Assembly: GCF_004328705.1 (NCBI RefSeq) | Contig: NZ_CP035319.1 | Coordinates: 1,550,001 to 1,614,000 of the forward strand | Direction: 5' to 3' | DNA: 64,000 bases | DNA from: Rhodococcus sp. ABRD24 | GTDB lineage: Bacteria > Actinomycetota > Actinomycetes > Mycobacteriales > Mycobacteriaceae | Shown: positions 54,844-63,999 of the stretch, piece after piece | Numbering within the stretch: position 1 is the first letter of the stretch | Layout: each line of letters opens with the position of its first letter | Position numbers and translations under genes: made by a program | The notes under the pieces: model-generated | What the model was told of the DNA's origin: nothing | What the model saw: the letters and a program-made list of their open reading frames with translations, nothing else | Databases searched by the model: none

Positions 54844-56217
54844 TTGGCCGACAAGGTCCCCACGTCCCGGCTCCTCCGCGGATCGAGGCTCGGCCAGGTC
54901 GCAGCCGGTCGCGCGATCCGAAACGCGGGTACCCGCCTGTCGATGGTCGGGCGCTCGGAGGAGGTGCGCGCACGGCTCTCCGAACAGTCCGCGATCGCCG
55001 CCGCGGACCAGCTCGTCACGGTCCTCGGGGGCATGAAGGGGGTCGCGATGAAGCTGGGCCAGATGCTCTCCATCCTGGACCTCGACCTGGTACCCGAGAA
55101 CCATCGGGATGAGTTCCAGCGCAAGCTCGCCGCGCTGCGAGACCAGGCGCCGACAACCTCGTTCGAGACGATGAGCGCGGTGATCGAGGCCGACTACGGG
55201 CGGCCCTTGAGCGAGGTGTTCGCCGAGTTCGATTCCGAGGCGGTGGCGGCCGCATCGATCGGCCAGGTGTACCGGGCACGGCTGCACGACGGCCGCGAGG
55301 TCGCGGTGAAGGTGCAGTATCCCGGCATCGACGCTGCGATCCGCGCCGATCTGAAGAACCTGACGATGTTCCTCAAGATCTGGAGGTCGTCAGTACCGTC
55401 GTTCTCGATGCCGCCGCTGCTGGAAGAGCTGCAGCTGAACTTCGAGGGCGAACTCGACTACGAGCGCGAGGCGCAGACTCAGCACCGGATTGCGGCGACG
55501 TACGCCGACCACCCGTTCATCGCCGTGCCGGACAGTCTCCCCGAGTTGAGCACCCGACGGGTGCTGGTGAGCGAGTTCTTCGAGGGCACAAGCTTCAGTC
55601 AGATCCGTTCACTGCCTCAGCACGAGCGAAATCGGATCGGCGAGATCCTGTTCCGGTTCTACATCGGCTCCCTCTACCGATACCACGAATTCTGCGGGGA
55701 CCCGCACCCCGGCAACGTGCTGCTCGGCACCGACGGCAGGGTCGGGTTCGTGGATTTCGGGTTGTTCAACAGCATGGACGCCGAACACGTCGAGTTCGAG
55801 AAGCGCTGCCTGCGCGCCGCGACGGAGGGCCGCGCGGACGACCTGTACGCGCTGATGGTTCGCCGCGGCGTCATCTCCCGTGCTGCCGAGGTGACACCTG
55901 ACGAGTGCCTCGAATATGTGTTCGCCGCCGCCGAATGGAATCTGGTCGACGAGGAGATCGCCATCACGCCGGAGATGGCGAACGCCGGGTTCCTCCTCGC
56001 GATCGATCCCCGGGCGGCCGAGTTCTCGGGCATGAAGAGTCAGACCCTGCCGCCCGAGCACTTGTTCTCCCGACGCGCCGAATTCCTGACCTTCGGCGTT
56101 CTGGGCCAACTCGATGCGTGCGCCAACTGGCACCGCATCAGCCGCGAATGGACGTACGGTGACCCCGCTGCCACCGAACTCGGTGTGGCGGAGGAGAAGT
56201 GGCGCCCCAGTCGGTGA
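54844..56217 (+). CDS. ABC1/UbiB-family atypical kinase
   Basis: 457 residues from TTG 54844, chosen because GGAGG lies seven bases upstream; the in-frame GTG at 54775 has none. KLGQ motif in GVAMKLGQMLS, Ala-rich loop EAVAAASIGQVYRA, ATP Lys in VAVKVQYPG, catalytic region FCGDPHPGNVLLG and metal-binding VDFGLF. UbiB/ADCK proteins support quinone metabolism or lipid homeostasis; actinobacteria use menaquinone. Followed by PPK2 with a 61-bp gap. Confidence 0.88.
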   Translation: MADKVPTSRLLRGSRLGQVAAGRAIRNAGTRLSMVGRSEEVRARLSEQSAIAAADQLVTVLGGMKGVAMKLGQMLSILDLDLVPENHRDEFQRKLAALRDQAPTTSFETMSAVIEADYGRPLSEVFAEFDSEAVAAASIGQVYRARLHDGREVAVKVQYPGIDAAIRADLKNLTMFLKIWRSSVPSFSMPPLLEELQLNFEGELDYEREAQTQHRIAATYADHPFIAVPDSLPELSTRRVLVSEFFEGTSFSQIRSLPQHERNRIGEILFRFYIGSLYRYHEFCGDPHPGNVLLGTDGRVGFVDFGLFNSMDAEHVEFEKRCLRAATEGRADDLYALMVRRGVISRAAEVTPDECLEYVFAAAEWNLVDEEIAITPEMANAGFLLAIDPRAAEFSGMKSQTLPPEHLFSRRAEFLTFGVLGQLDACANWHRISREWTYGDPAATELGVAEEKWRPSR

Positions 56218-56278
56218 ACGGAACACGCCGACCGCCGAACCTCGGCAAAGGCCCGTCTCGCTATGGCACAGTCTGACC

Positions 56279-57142
56279 ATGACGGCGCGCGATCAGAAGG
56301 AACTGTGGACCACCCCGGCGGCCCTGGCGCTGCGCGCGGGACCCGGCACCAAGGTCGCGAAGATCGACACCAAAGCGACGCCGGGTTTCACCGGCAACAA
56401 GGCGGACGGCGAACGGCTACTCGAGGAACGCGGAGCAGTTCTCTCGGCGTTGCAGGAGAAGCTGTACGCGAACGGGCGCTCGGGAGACAAGCGGTCAGTG
56501 CTGCTGATCCTGCAGGGCATGGATACCGCAGGCAAGGGTGGGATGGTCCGGCACGTGATCGGCCATGTGGACCCGCAGGGCGTCGACCACGCCGCATTCG
56601 GAGTGCCCACACGCGACGAGAAGCGGCACCACTACCTGTGGCGGATCAACAAGGCGTTACCGCGAGGCGGACAACTGGGAGTCTTCGACCGGTCGCACTA
56701 CGAGGACGTGCTCGTGGTCCGGGTGCACAACCTGGTGCCGGAGGACGTGTGGAGCGGCCGGTACGAGGAAATCAACCAGTTCGAACGCGAACTCACCTAC
56801 GCCGGAACCACATTGGTGAAGGTTGCCATGTTCGTCTCGCTGGATACACAGAAGGCCCGGCTCGCGGAACGGCTCGAGCGGCCGGACAAGCACTGGAAGT
56901 ACAACCCGGGCGACGTCACCGAGCGGGCGCTGTGGCCGCAGTACCAGGAGGCCTACCAGGCGATGCTCGACCGGACGTCCACAGACTACGCGCCGTGGTA
57001 TGTGGTTCCGTGTGATCGCAAGTGGTACAGCCGGATTGCCGTCACCGAGCTACTCATAGATGCGCTCGCTCGACTCGACCTGGAATGGCCCCCGGCCGAG
57101 TTCGACATCGAGGTCGAGAAAGAACGGTTGGCCCGTTCCTGA
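56279..57142 (+). CDS. polyphosphate kinase 2 family protein
   Basis: 287 residues. Walker A QGMDTAGKGGMVRHV, lid residues RDEKRHHYLWRI and Walker B GVFDRSHYEDVLVVRVH identify PPK2, which moves phosphate between polyphosphate and nucleotides. With ppx at the other end of the window it gives the cell both making/using and degrading activities, alongside senX3-regX3. ATG 56279. Its class (ADP or AMP substrate) cannot be settled here. Confidence 0.9.
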   Translation: MTARDQKELWTTPAALALRAGPGTKVAKIDTKATPGFTGNKADGERLLEERGAVLSALQEKLYANGRSGDKRSVLLILQGMDTAGKGGMVRHVIGHVDPQGVDHAAFGVPTRDEKRHHYLWRINKALPRGGQLGVFDRSHYEDVLVVRVHNLVPEDVWSGRYEEINQFERELTYAGTTLVKVAMFVSLDTQKARLAERLERPDKHWKYNPGDVTERALWPQYQEAYQAMLDRTSTDYAPWYVVPCDRKWYSRIAVTELLIDALARLDLEWPPAEFDIEVEKERLARS

Positions 57143-57172
57143 TCAGAGCATGTGCCCTGATCAGAGCATGTG
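57138..57172. repeat. 17-bp tandem direct repeat at PPK2 3' end
   Basis: CCTGATCAGAGCATGTG occurs at 57138-57154 and 57156-57172, one base apart. The first copy holds the PPK2 stop; the second overlaps the convergent small gene's stop. Probably a recent local duplication. Confidence 0.85.
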
Positions 57173-57382
57173 TGGGGTGCTGTGATGAACCTTGTGGTCG
57201 TGATGGGTGACGCCGCCGAAGATTCCGGCGGAACCGGCCAGCAACACAAGGCTCGCCAATCCCGCGATCAAGGCCCACCCCCCGAATCCACTGCCGGCGG
57301 CCACGAGGAACAGCCCCAGGGTCGCGATGCCCAGTAAGGCGAGTCCGTAACCGGCCCATCCAGCGAAGTCGTTCAGAGTCAT
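57161..57382 (-). CDS. small membrane protein with His-rich tail
   Basis: 73 residues: two or three hydrophobic helices (about 7-30 and 34-57), then GGVTHHDHKVHHSTPHML, a tail with six His that could bind metal. AGGAGG lies upstream of the ATG. No family recognised. The final residues are written by the direct repeat described at 57138-57172. Confidence 0.7.
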   Translation of the reverse strand: MTLNDFAGWAGYGLALLGIATLGLFLVAAGSGFGGWALIAGLASLVLLAGSAGIFGGVTHHDHKVHHSTPHML

Positions 57383-57536
57383 CTGACAATCCCTCCTCGA
57401 GATCGGGCGTCGAGGTCTGTGACACGACGCTACGCCACATCGAGGAGGGACGGCAGGTGCCGCAGATATCAGAAGGTGGCCGCGTCGATCACGAAGCGGT
57501 ATCGCACCTCGGTGCTGGTTGGCCGAACAGACACAG

Positions 57537-57577
57537 CGCGCCGGGGCCGGACCCGCAGACGATCCGGTCCCGGCGCG
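57537..57577 (-). terminator. terminator hairpin after metE-type gene
   Basis: Arms at 57537-57551 and 57563-57577 (15 bases, one G-T-compatible mismatch), loop 11 bases. It begins 16 bases beyond the MetE-type stop. No T-run, as is common in GC-rich actinobacteria. Confidence 0.6.
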
Positions 57578-57592
57578 CGCCGAACGGCGTGC

Positions 57593-59881
57593 CTACCCCT
57601 GCGTGGCACGCCGTCGCAATCGCCGAGCCGCCGCAACCAGGTTGCGCAGCGACGGCTCCAGCTGCCAATAGTGGCGGGTCTTGAGTCCGCCGTCGGGGTT
57701 TGCCCACAGCCGGTCGAGATCCACCGATTCGGCGGCCTCGGTGAGCAGCGCATCGAGCTCGTCGATGTCCGGAATCCGTGCCGAACGGCTCTCGTACACA
57801 CCGGGTCCGACGCCGTGGGTGAGCGCCTTCTCCTTTATCGCGTCGAGCACCCAGGTGATGGAGCGCGTCGCGACGATCGCGGTGACATCGGCGTCGAGTC
57901 GTTCGATGGCGTCGACCACCGAGCGCTGTCCCGAGTAGGTCAGATGCGTGTGAATCTGCGTCTCGGGCTTGGCGCCCCCGGTAGCGAGACGGAACGCATC
58001 CACTGCCCAGTCCAGATACTCCTTGCGCCCGGTTTCCCGGAGCGGCAACAGTTCCCGGATCGCCGGCTCGTCGACCTGGATGATCGCGATGCCGGCGGCC
58101 TCGAGGTCGGCAATCTCGTCACGAATGGCGAGCGCCAGCTGGTCTGCAGTCTCGTGCAGCGGCTGGTCCTGCCGCACGAACGAGCGAGCCAGCATCGTGA
58201 CCGGCCCGGTGAGCATGCCCTTGACCGGCTTGTCGGTCAGCGACTGTGCAAACGAGATCCACTCCACCGTCATCGGTTTCGGTCGCCGGACGTCGCCGTA
58301 CAACACCGGCGGACGGGTGCATCGCGATCCGTACGCCTGCACCCAGCCGTTGTGGGTGAACGCGTAACCGTCGAGCAGCTCGGCGAAGTACTGGATCATG
58401 TCGTTGCGCTCATGCTCGCCGTGCACGAACACGTCCAGGCCGATGTCCTCCTGCAACGCGATCGTGCGGGCGATCTCGTCCTGGATGCGCTTGTAGTACT
58501 CGTCCCAGTCGAGACGGCCCTGGCCCAGGTCGTACCGGGCCTGACGGATCGCGTCGGTCTGCGGGAACGAGCCCAGCGTCGTGGCCGGCACTGGCGGCAG
58601 GTTCAGCCGGGCCTGCTGCGCGACGCGGCGCTCCTCGTACGGCGCGCGGACGCGGTGTTCGGGCTTGATGGCGTTGACACGCGAACGGACGTCGTGCTTC
58701 TGCTTGAAGTGCACCGACGTCGGCTTCTTGCGCCAGCGGTCCGACGGACCCTCGGTGAGCGCCTTCGCGAGCGAGACCACCTCACCGACCTTCTGCTTCG
58801 CGAAGGCGAGGCGGTCGGCGACATCACCGGGCAGGTCGTACTCCATGAGCACGTCGTAGGGCACGTGCAGCAGTGAGCACGATGTCGAGACCACCAGGTC
58901 CGGAACGACATCCTTGATCTGGTTCAGGTAGGTAAGGGTGTTGAAGCGGTCGACGCGCCACACGTTGCGACCGTCGACGACGCCGGCATACAGGCGCTTG
59001 CGCTTGATGCCGGGGATCTTCGCGAGTTCTTCGGCGGTGATCCGGCCGTTGACGAGGTCCAGGCCGAGTGCCTCGACCGGCGTGGCGGCGAGCACCGCGA
59101 GCGCCTCGCCGAGCCGGCCGTACGGGCCGGTCACGAGGATGCGCGGACGCAGCGGGGCGTGTGCGAGCTTGTCGTATGTGCGACCGAGCGCTGCCAGTTC
59201 CGCGGGGGTGCGGTCCTCGGTGAAGCACGGCTCGTCGAGCTGAACGCAGGTGGCGCCGGCCTTGGCGAGCTGCTCGAACAGGGCCTCGTACTGCGGCAGC
59301 AGCTGATCGAGCAGATCCAGTGTGGAGAACCCCTCCTGCGTGGACCCGGGCGCGACCTTCGACAGCAGCAACAGTGAGACCGGTCCGAGAACCACGGGGC
59401 GCAGCTCGATACCGCGGGCCTTGGCGCGCTCGAACTCGTCGAGCAGGGTCTCCGAATGCAATGAGAACGTGGTGCGCTCATCGAGTTCGGGCTGACGGTA
59501 GTGATAGTTGGTGCCGAAGAAACGCACGAGCTCGAGCGGCGGGAAGTCCGGGCGGCCGCGAGCCATGGTGAAGTAGAAGTCGAGCGGGTCCAGCTCGCCT
59601 TGCAGCGGGGTGAACCGCTCGGGGATCGCGCCGAACATCAACGCGTTGTCAAGGACGTGGTCGTAGTACGAGAACGTGTTGCCCGGCACCTGACTCAGCC
59701 CGGTGGCAGCCAGTTCACTCCACGTTTCCTCCTGCAGTTCCTTTGCGACGGAGACGAGTTCGGCCCGGGATCCCGTGCCGTGCCAGTACGCCTCGAGGGC
59801 GCGCTTGAGTTCACGACGGGGACCGATACGCGGGTATCCCAGGATGCTGGATCCGTACCCGGCGGTGTTTGCGGCGGACAT
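57593..59881 (-). CDS. metE: MetE-family protein lacking three zinc ligands
   Basis: 762 residues, full length for cobalamin-independent methionine synthase, both barrels present (LGYPRIGPRRELKRALEAYW; TTLGSFPQTDAIR; VHGEHERNDMIQYFAELLDG; NGWVQAYGSRC; IIQVDEPAIRE). In E. coli MetE the catalytic zinc is held by His641, Cys643, Glu665 and Cys726. Here the aligned positions are His646, Thr648 (IHTHLTYS), Val670 (VTAIVATRS) and Gly731 (NPDGGLKTR), so three of four are lost. Codons ACC, GTC and GGC were checked. Homocysteine activation by zinc thus seems impossible, and its real activity is open. ATG 59881. Upstream is a terminator, so it has its own promoter. Confidence 0.9.
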   Translation of the reverse strand: MSAANTAGYGSSILGYPRIGPRRELKRALEAYWHGTGSRAELVSVAKELQEETWSELAATGLSQVPGNTFSYYDHVLDNALMFGAIPERFTPLQGELDPLDFYFTMARGRPDFPPLELVRFFGTNYHYRQPELDERTTFSLHSETLLDEFERAKARGIELRPVVLGPVSLLLLSKVAPGSTQEGFSTLDLLDQLLPQYEALFEQLAKAGATCVQLDEPCFTEDRTPAELAALGRTYDKLAHAPLRPRILVTGPYGRLGEALAVLAATPVEALGLDLVNGRITAEELAKIPGIKRKRLYAGVVDGRNVWRVDRFNTLTYLNQIKDVVPDLVVSTSCSLLHVPYDVLMEYDLPGDVADRLAFAKQKVGEVVSLAKALTEGPSDRWRKKPTSVHFKQKHDVRSRVNAIKPEHRVRAPYEERRVAQQARLNLPPVPATTLGSFPQTDAIRQARYDLGQGRLDWDEYYKRIQDEIARTIALQEDIGLDVFVHGEHERNDMIQYFAELLDGYAFTHNGWVQAYGSRCTRPPVLYGDVRRPKPMTVEWISFAQSLTDKPVKGMLTGPVTMLARSFVRQDQPLHETADQLALAIRDEIADLEAAGIAIIQVDEPAIRELLPLRETGRKEYLDWAVDAFRLATGGAKPETQIHTHLTYSGQRSVVDAIERLDADVTAIVATRSITWVLDAIKEKALTHGVGPGVYESRSARIPDIDELDALLTEAAESVDLDRLWANPDGGLKTRHYWQLEPSLRNLVAAARRLRRRATQG

Positions 59882-59910
59882 GCGGGTCGACCTTTCCCTT
59901 CAAGCACCTT

Positions 59911-59962
59911 GCGCCCGTGCGCCTTTCCCACTGCCGAGGCTGCGGAGAAGGCGCACGGGCGC
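59911..59962 (-). terminator. terminator hairpin between fadB2 and metE-type gene
   Basis: Perfect 15-base arms at 59911-59925 and 59948-59962 (GCGCCCGTGCGCCTT and its complement), 22-base loop. It begins 35 bases after the fadB2 stop. A cobalamin riboswitch would not fit in the 115-base gap. Confidence 0.65.
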
Positions 59963-59996
59963 CGAGGAGCTGGCTGGTGTTGCCGTAAAGTGCGCT

Positions 59997-60893
59997 CTAA
60001 CTTGCCTTCTTGGTGACACGGCCGTTGTCGGCGTACTCGTAGAAGCCGGCGCCCGACTTCTTGCCGACGAGCCCTGCCTCGACCATCCGCAGCAGCAGTG
60101 GCGGTGCCGAGTACAGCGGCTCCTTGAACTCCTCGTACATCGAGTCGGCGATCGACTTGACGGTGTCAAGTCCCACCAGATCGGTCAGCGCGAGCGGACC
60201 CATCGGGTGCGCACATCCGAGCACCATCGCCTTGTCGACGTCTTCCTTGGTGGCGAAACCGGATTCCACCATCCGAATTGCGGAGAGCAGGTACGGCACC
60301 AGGAGCGCGTTGACGACGAAACCTGAACGGTCCGCCGAGCGCACGACCTGCTTGCCGAGCACCTCACTCGCGAAGGCTTCCGCCCGCTCCGACACCGCGG
60401 GGCTGGTCTTGAGCGTGGTGACCAGCTCGACGAGCGGTAGGACGGGAACCGGATTGAAGAAGTGCATGCCGATAACGCGCTCAGGCGCCTTCGTCGAGAT
60501 GCCCAGCTTCATGATCGGGATCGAGGACGTGTTCGATGCGAGCACCGCGTCCGGATCCGTGACAATAGAGTCGAGTTCGGTGAAGATCTCGCTCTTGACC
60601 TTCTCGTCCTCGAGAACGGCCTCCACAACGAGCTGCCGGTCTGCGAAGTCGCCGAGATCGGACGTGAAGCGCAGCCGCCAGGCAGCCTGCTCCCGCTCAC
60701 GTTCGGTGATCTTGCCGCTACTCACGCCGCGGTCGAGCGAACGCAGGATGCGGGAGCGTCCGGCTGCCGCGAGCTCGCGGGTCTGCTCGAACACCAGCAC
60801 GTCGACGTGTGCACGAGCGCACACCTCGGCGATTCCGGAACCCATGATGCCGGCGCCGATCACGCCGACGCGCTGAATCTTTTCGCTGGTCAC
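59997..60893 (-). CDS. fadB2: 3-hydroxybutyryl-CoA dehydrogenase
   Basis: 298 residues from GTG 60893. NAD motif GVIGAGIMGSGIAE (8-21), catalytic His in IGMHFFNPVPVLPLVE, Ser in ASNTSSIPI and the family GFVVNALLVPYL. It oxidises 3-hydroxybutyryl-CoA to acetoacetyl-CoA. It sits 93 bp below isocitrate lyase in the same direction, matching the Rv0467-Rv0468 pair used during growth on fatty acids. Confidence 0.95.
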   Translation of the reverse strand: MTSEKIQRVGVIGAGIMGSGIAEVCARAHVDVLVFEQTRELAAAGRSRILRSLDRGVSSGKITEREREQAAWRLRFTSDLGDFADRQLVVEAVLEDEKVKSEIFTELDSIVTDPDAVLASNTSSIPIMKLGISTKAPERVIGMHFFNPVPVLPLVELVTTLKTSPAVSERAEAFASEVLGKQVVRSADRSGFVVNALLVPYLLSAIRMVESGFATKEDVDKAMVLGCAHPMGPLALTDLVGLDTVKSIADSMYEEFKEPLYSAPPLLLRMVEAGLVGKKSGAGFYEYADNGRVTKKAS

Positions 60894-60986
60894 GTCAGCT
60901 CCTTTTCGGAAAGTGGAGGTCGGACCCCGGGGCGGGATCAGGCGTGGAGGACACCCCGCCGATCCCTCCCCGGGAGGTCGAAAGGC

Positions 60987-62276
60987 CTAGTGGAACTGGC
61001 CCTCTTCGGTGGAGCCCTTGAGAGCAGCCGTCGAGGTGTTGGGGTCGACAGTGGTGGCGATGGTGTCGAAGTAGCCGGCGCCGACCTCACGCTGGTGCTT
61101 GATGGCGGTGAAGCCGCGCTCCGCAGCAGCCTTGAACTCGCGCTCCTGCAGGTCGACGAAGGCCGTCATGCCCTCGCGGGCGTAGCCGTAGGCCAGGTCG
61201 AACATGCCGTAGTTGAGCGAGTGGAAGCCGGCCAGGGTGATGAACTGGAACTTGAAGCCCATCGCGCCGAGCTCCTTCTGGAACTTCGCGATGGTCGCGT
61301 CGTCCAGGTGCGCCTTCCAGTTGAAGGACGGGGAGCAGTTGTAGGCCAACAGCTGGTCCGGGAACTCGCTGCGGACGGCCTCGGCGAACTTCTTCGCGAC
61401 CTCGAGGTCCGGCACGCCGGTCTCCATCCAGATGAGGTCGGCGTAGGGGGCGTAGGCCTTGGCGCGAGCGATGCAGGGCTCGATGCCGTTCTTGACGCCG
61501 AAGAAGCCCTCAGCGGTGCGGGTGCCGTCGAGGAACTCGCGGTCGCGCTCGTCGACATCGGACGTGATGAGGGTCGCGGCCTCGGCGTCGGTGCGGGCGA
61601 TGATGACCGACGGGACGTCGGCGACGTCAGCAGCCAGACGCGCGGAGGTGAGGGTGCGGATGTGCTGCTGCGTGGGGATGAGCACCTTGCCACCGAGGTG
61701 GCCGCACTTCTTCTCCGACGCGAGCTGGTCCTCCCAGTGCACGCCGGCGGCGCCGGCGGCGATCATGGCCTTCTGCAGCTCGTAAGCGTTGAGCGCGCCA
61801 CCGAAGCCTGCCTCGGCGTCGGCGACGATCGGAGCGAGCCAGTTGGAAACCGAGGTGTCACCCTCGGTCTTGGCGATCTCGTCGGCGCGCAGGAGGGCGT
61901 TGTTGATGCGGCGCACGACGGCCGGAACCGAGTTGGCCGGGTAGAGGCTCTGGTCCGGGTAGGTGTGGCCGGAGAGGTTCGCATCACCGGCGACCTGCCA
62001 ACCGGACAGGTAGATGGCCTTGAGCCCGGCACGGACCTGCTGGACCGCCATGTTGCCGGTGAGGGCGCCGAGCGAGTTGATGTAGTCCTCGTTGTTCACC
62101 AGGTCCCAGAGGATCTCCGAGCCGCGGCGAGCGAGGGTGTGCTCCTCGACGACGGTGCCCTGGAGCTTGGTGACCTGCTCGGCCGTGTAGCTGCGCGTGA
62201 TTCCCTTCCAGCGCGGATTGGTGTCCCAATCCTGCTGGATCTGCTCTGCGGTCTTCGGGGTTCCGGTGGTCGACAT
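60987..62276 (-). CDS. aceA: isocitrate lyase
   Basis: 429 residues. The catalytic loop [47 protein letters not shown] and YNCSPSFNW are all typical of the short bacterial isoform ICL1. It splits isocitrate to glyoxylate and succinate in the glyoxylate shunt, needed for growth on acetate and fatty acids. ATG 62276 has GGAG upstream. The 400-bp region upstream holds CRP-like and RamB-like sites. Confidence 0.97.
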   Translation of the reverse strand: MSTTGTPKTAEQIQQDWDTNPRWKGITRSYTAEQVTKLQGTVVEEHTLARRGSEILWDLVNNEDYINSLGALTGNMAVQQVRAGLKAIYLSGWQVAGDANLSGHTYPDQSLYPANSVPAVVRRINNALLRADEIAKTEGDTSVSNWLAPIVADAEAGFGGALNAYELQKAMIAAGAAGVHWEDQLASEKKCGHLGGKVLIPTQQHIRTLTSARLAADVADVPSVIIARTDAEAATLITSDVDERDREFLDGTRTAEGFFGVKNGIEPCIARAKAYAPYADLIWMETGVPDLEVAKKFAEAVRSEFPDQLLAYNCSPSFNWKAHLDDATIAKFQKELGAMGFKFQFITLAGFHSLNYGMFDLAYGYAREGMTAFVDLQEREFKAAAERGFTAIKHQREVGAGYFDTIATTVDPNTSTAALKGSTEEGQFH

Positions 62277-62434
62277 CGAAAGCTCCACTTCTTCTCTGCT
62301 GCGTCGCCCGGTACGGATGTACTGCTTCACATCGTTGCCAGGCCGTTCGGATGTACAAACCGACAATGGCACAGACGAAAACGGTCGTCTACCTGTTGCT
62401 AATGCCAATCTTCGCTAGGTTTTCAATCCAATCA

Positions 62435-62448
62435 GCAAAGCTTGCAAA
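62435..62448. promoter_or_regulatory. RamB-like box
   Basis: GCAAAGCTTGCAAA resembles the RamB motif built on AAAGTTTGCAAA as I recall it, with GCAA/TTGC arms around three bases. It lies about 160 bp before the aceA ATG. Confidence 0.45.
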
Positions 62449-62622
62449 TGTTCCTAGCGGCCAGACGGTCGCTTGGCTTACCGTCCAGTAGGCATGAAAG
62501 TTACCCGCAAGTAGGCATCTACCTCGGCATTGACCGGGAAACCTGATGCGCCGATCGGACCCGAACTCGGCCACGTCGAAAAGACGACCACAGTCGGAGA
62601 GAAGCCAGGGCCGCACGGAAAC

Positions 62623-62638
62623 TGTGACTGCAATCACG
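62623..62638. promoter_or_regulatory. CRP/GlxR-like site
   Basis: TGTGACTGCAATCACG matches TGTGA-N6-TCACA at nine of ten bases. About 350 bp upstream of aceA and 39 bp from the stop of the hypothetical gene. It fits carbon-source control of the shunt. Confidence 0.5.
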
Positions 62639-62676
62639 GCAGGTAGGGACGGACCCCTACCGACCAGCCCTGCCGG

Positions 62677-63507
62677 CTAGTCCCTGCCGAGGATTGTCAC
62701 GCGTGCGAAGCCGTAGCGAGCGTCGAGCGATGTCACCGTGGCCGAGATGTCATAGCCGCGCGAACCGAACTCGGCGCATTCGAGAACCGCCGAGCCCTCG
62801 ACGATCGGCGACAGGCGAGTGAGCTTCCATCGCGTGTGGACCAACCCGTCAGCGGCTGTGCCGGACGCGGCTGCGCGGGCCGTCGTCCCCTGTCGGCGCA
62901 TCGGTCGTTCGCGCCAGCTCTGCCGGGCCAGCCAATCGGGTGTCAGCCGCGTCTGCTGCGATCCGCAGCCGTCGAGCGCGACGGTGCCCACGAGTCCGCG
63001 GCCGTCGCCACTGACCGGGGAGATTGCGAGTCCCATACCGCCGACCCCGTTGACGAGCGCGAGCCCCGTGTGCGGGATGGCCGGCAAGCCGAAGGCGTCC
63101 CGGCCGCCGCGATCCGTGGTGGGCGAGCCCACCAGGATGTCCGATGTGAACGCACTCGCCTGCAGATCCCCGGGCCGCAGGCAGCTACACGACAGGCCTG
63201 CGAACAGACGGTCGAACGGGTCACCGACCTCGGCCGAACCGGAGGACAGCGGTTCGACGATCCACACCGCGATCTGCGGTTGCTCAGGAATACCGAGGCC
63301 CTCGGGCAGCACCGCCCGGGCGAACGATGGATTGACATCGGTCGTGAGGACGAGCCATCGGGCGGTGACGGAGGCACCGAAAGCCTCCTCTGGTTCAGCC
63401 GCCACCACGGGTGCCACAGGTGCCACACAGCCCTCCGCAACGGGCGGTGTGAACGCCCTCGACTGCCGGCGCGCGCTCCGCGAGCGGCGCTTCGAGGTAA
63501 AGATCAT
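62677..63507 (-). CDS. hypothetical protein, possibly acetoacetate-decarboxylase-like fold
   Basis: Up to 276 residues. From residue 50, RWLVLTTDVNPSFARAVLPE, EQPQIAVWIVEP, SCSCLRPGDLQASAFTSDIL and RDAFGLPAIPHT resemble the acetoacetate decarboxylase-like beta-barrel family. The Lys that forms the Schiff base in true decarboxylases (usually GYPKK-type) is replaced by GLPAIPH, so that activity is unlikely. The first ~45 residues are low complexity and the start is uncertain. Upstream of aceA on the same strand. Confidence 0.55.
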   Translation of the reverse strand: MIFTSKRRSRSARRQSRAFTPPVAEGCVAPVAPVVAAEPEEAFGASVTARWLVLTTDVNPSFARAVLPEGLGIPEQPQIAVWIVEPLSSGSAEVGDPFDRLFAGLSCSCLRPGDLQASAFTSDILVGSPTTDRGGRDAFGLPAIPHTGLALVNGVGGMGLAISPVSGDGRGLVGTVALDGCGSQQTRLTPDWLARQSWRERPMRRQGTTARAAASGTAADGLVHTRWKLTRLSPIVEGSAVLECAEFGSRGYDISATVTSLDARYGFARVTILGRD

Positions 63508-63780
63508 CGTGACCTCTGACGGAACTGACCGAGCCGGAGTCCTCGCGATCCCTGGACCCGAACCGCCTGAACGGGGGAAAGCCCACGCCCTGTTCAGGGG
63601 GCTGGCGTGAGCCGGAGACGCCCGTCGGCCTGTTGGGCGTCGGCATCATTGCGTCCGAGACGTGCAGGCCCTCGCCGACCGCCTCAAACCGCCTCGCAAA
63701 CAATGTTTTACGAAAATGCGTGCTGGTTGTTGCCCAGCCTTTTCCACCGGGACCGAGATGTCAAGACTTGTCGACAAACG
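63508..63780. other. intergenic stretch
   Basis: 273 bases, no convincing gene. It holds an AT-richer segment around 63695-63715 (CAAACAATGTTTTACG) that could be a promoter, and the control region of the gene at 62677. Confidence 0.4.
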
Positions 63781-63999
63781 TCATGACCGGTCTGCACACG
63801 TGACATTGTCGGGTTCGGCACGACGCTCGTCGCGCAAGTACCACACCACCCAGGTGACAGGGAACAACGCGCCACTGAGCACCGCCAGCGTCCTCACCTG
63901 ACCGCGGCGGCGCGCACCCAAAGATGTCAGGCCGGCGAACGGCAGCCATGTCACAACAGCGATACCGACGCCCAACAGCACTGCCTCCACCCCGTTCAT
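63781..63999 (-). CDS. small membrane protein at right edge
   Basis: 72 residues with two hydrophobic helices (about 5-25 and 38-55), RRRGQ between them and a charged tail YLRDERRAEPDN. ATG at 63999 is one base from the window end, so an upstream start cannot be excluded. No family recognised. Confidence 0.5.
   Translation of the reverse strand: MNGVEAVLLGVGIAVVTWLPFAGLTSLGARRRGQVRTLAVLSGALFPVTWVVWYLRDERRAEPDNVTCADRS

Larger units (their letters stand above)
62277..62676. promoter_or_regulatory. aceA upstream control region
   Basis: 400 bases with no gene. It includes a RamB-like box (62435-62448) and a CRP-like site (62623-62638). RamB (the Rv0465c family) and GlxR/CRP are known to govern isocitrate lyase genes in Corynebacterium and Mycobacterium. 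The ramB gene itself is not in the window. Confidence 0.55.

Noticed and set aside
59882..59996. Cobalamin riboswitch upstream of the MetE-type gene
   Set aside because: Only 115 bases lie between genes and 52 of them form a simple perfect hairpin; no B12-box sequence is visible.
60462..62402. A 646-codon plus-strand frame opposite fadB2 and aceA
   Set aside because: Mirror frame of two certain genes; no domain, and it spans their intergenic gap.
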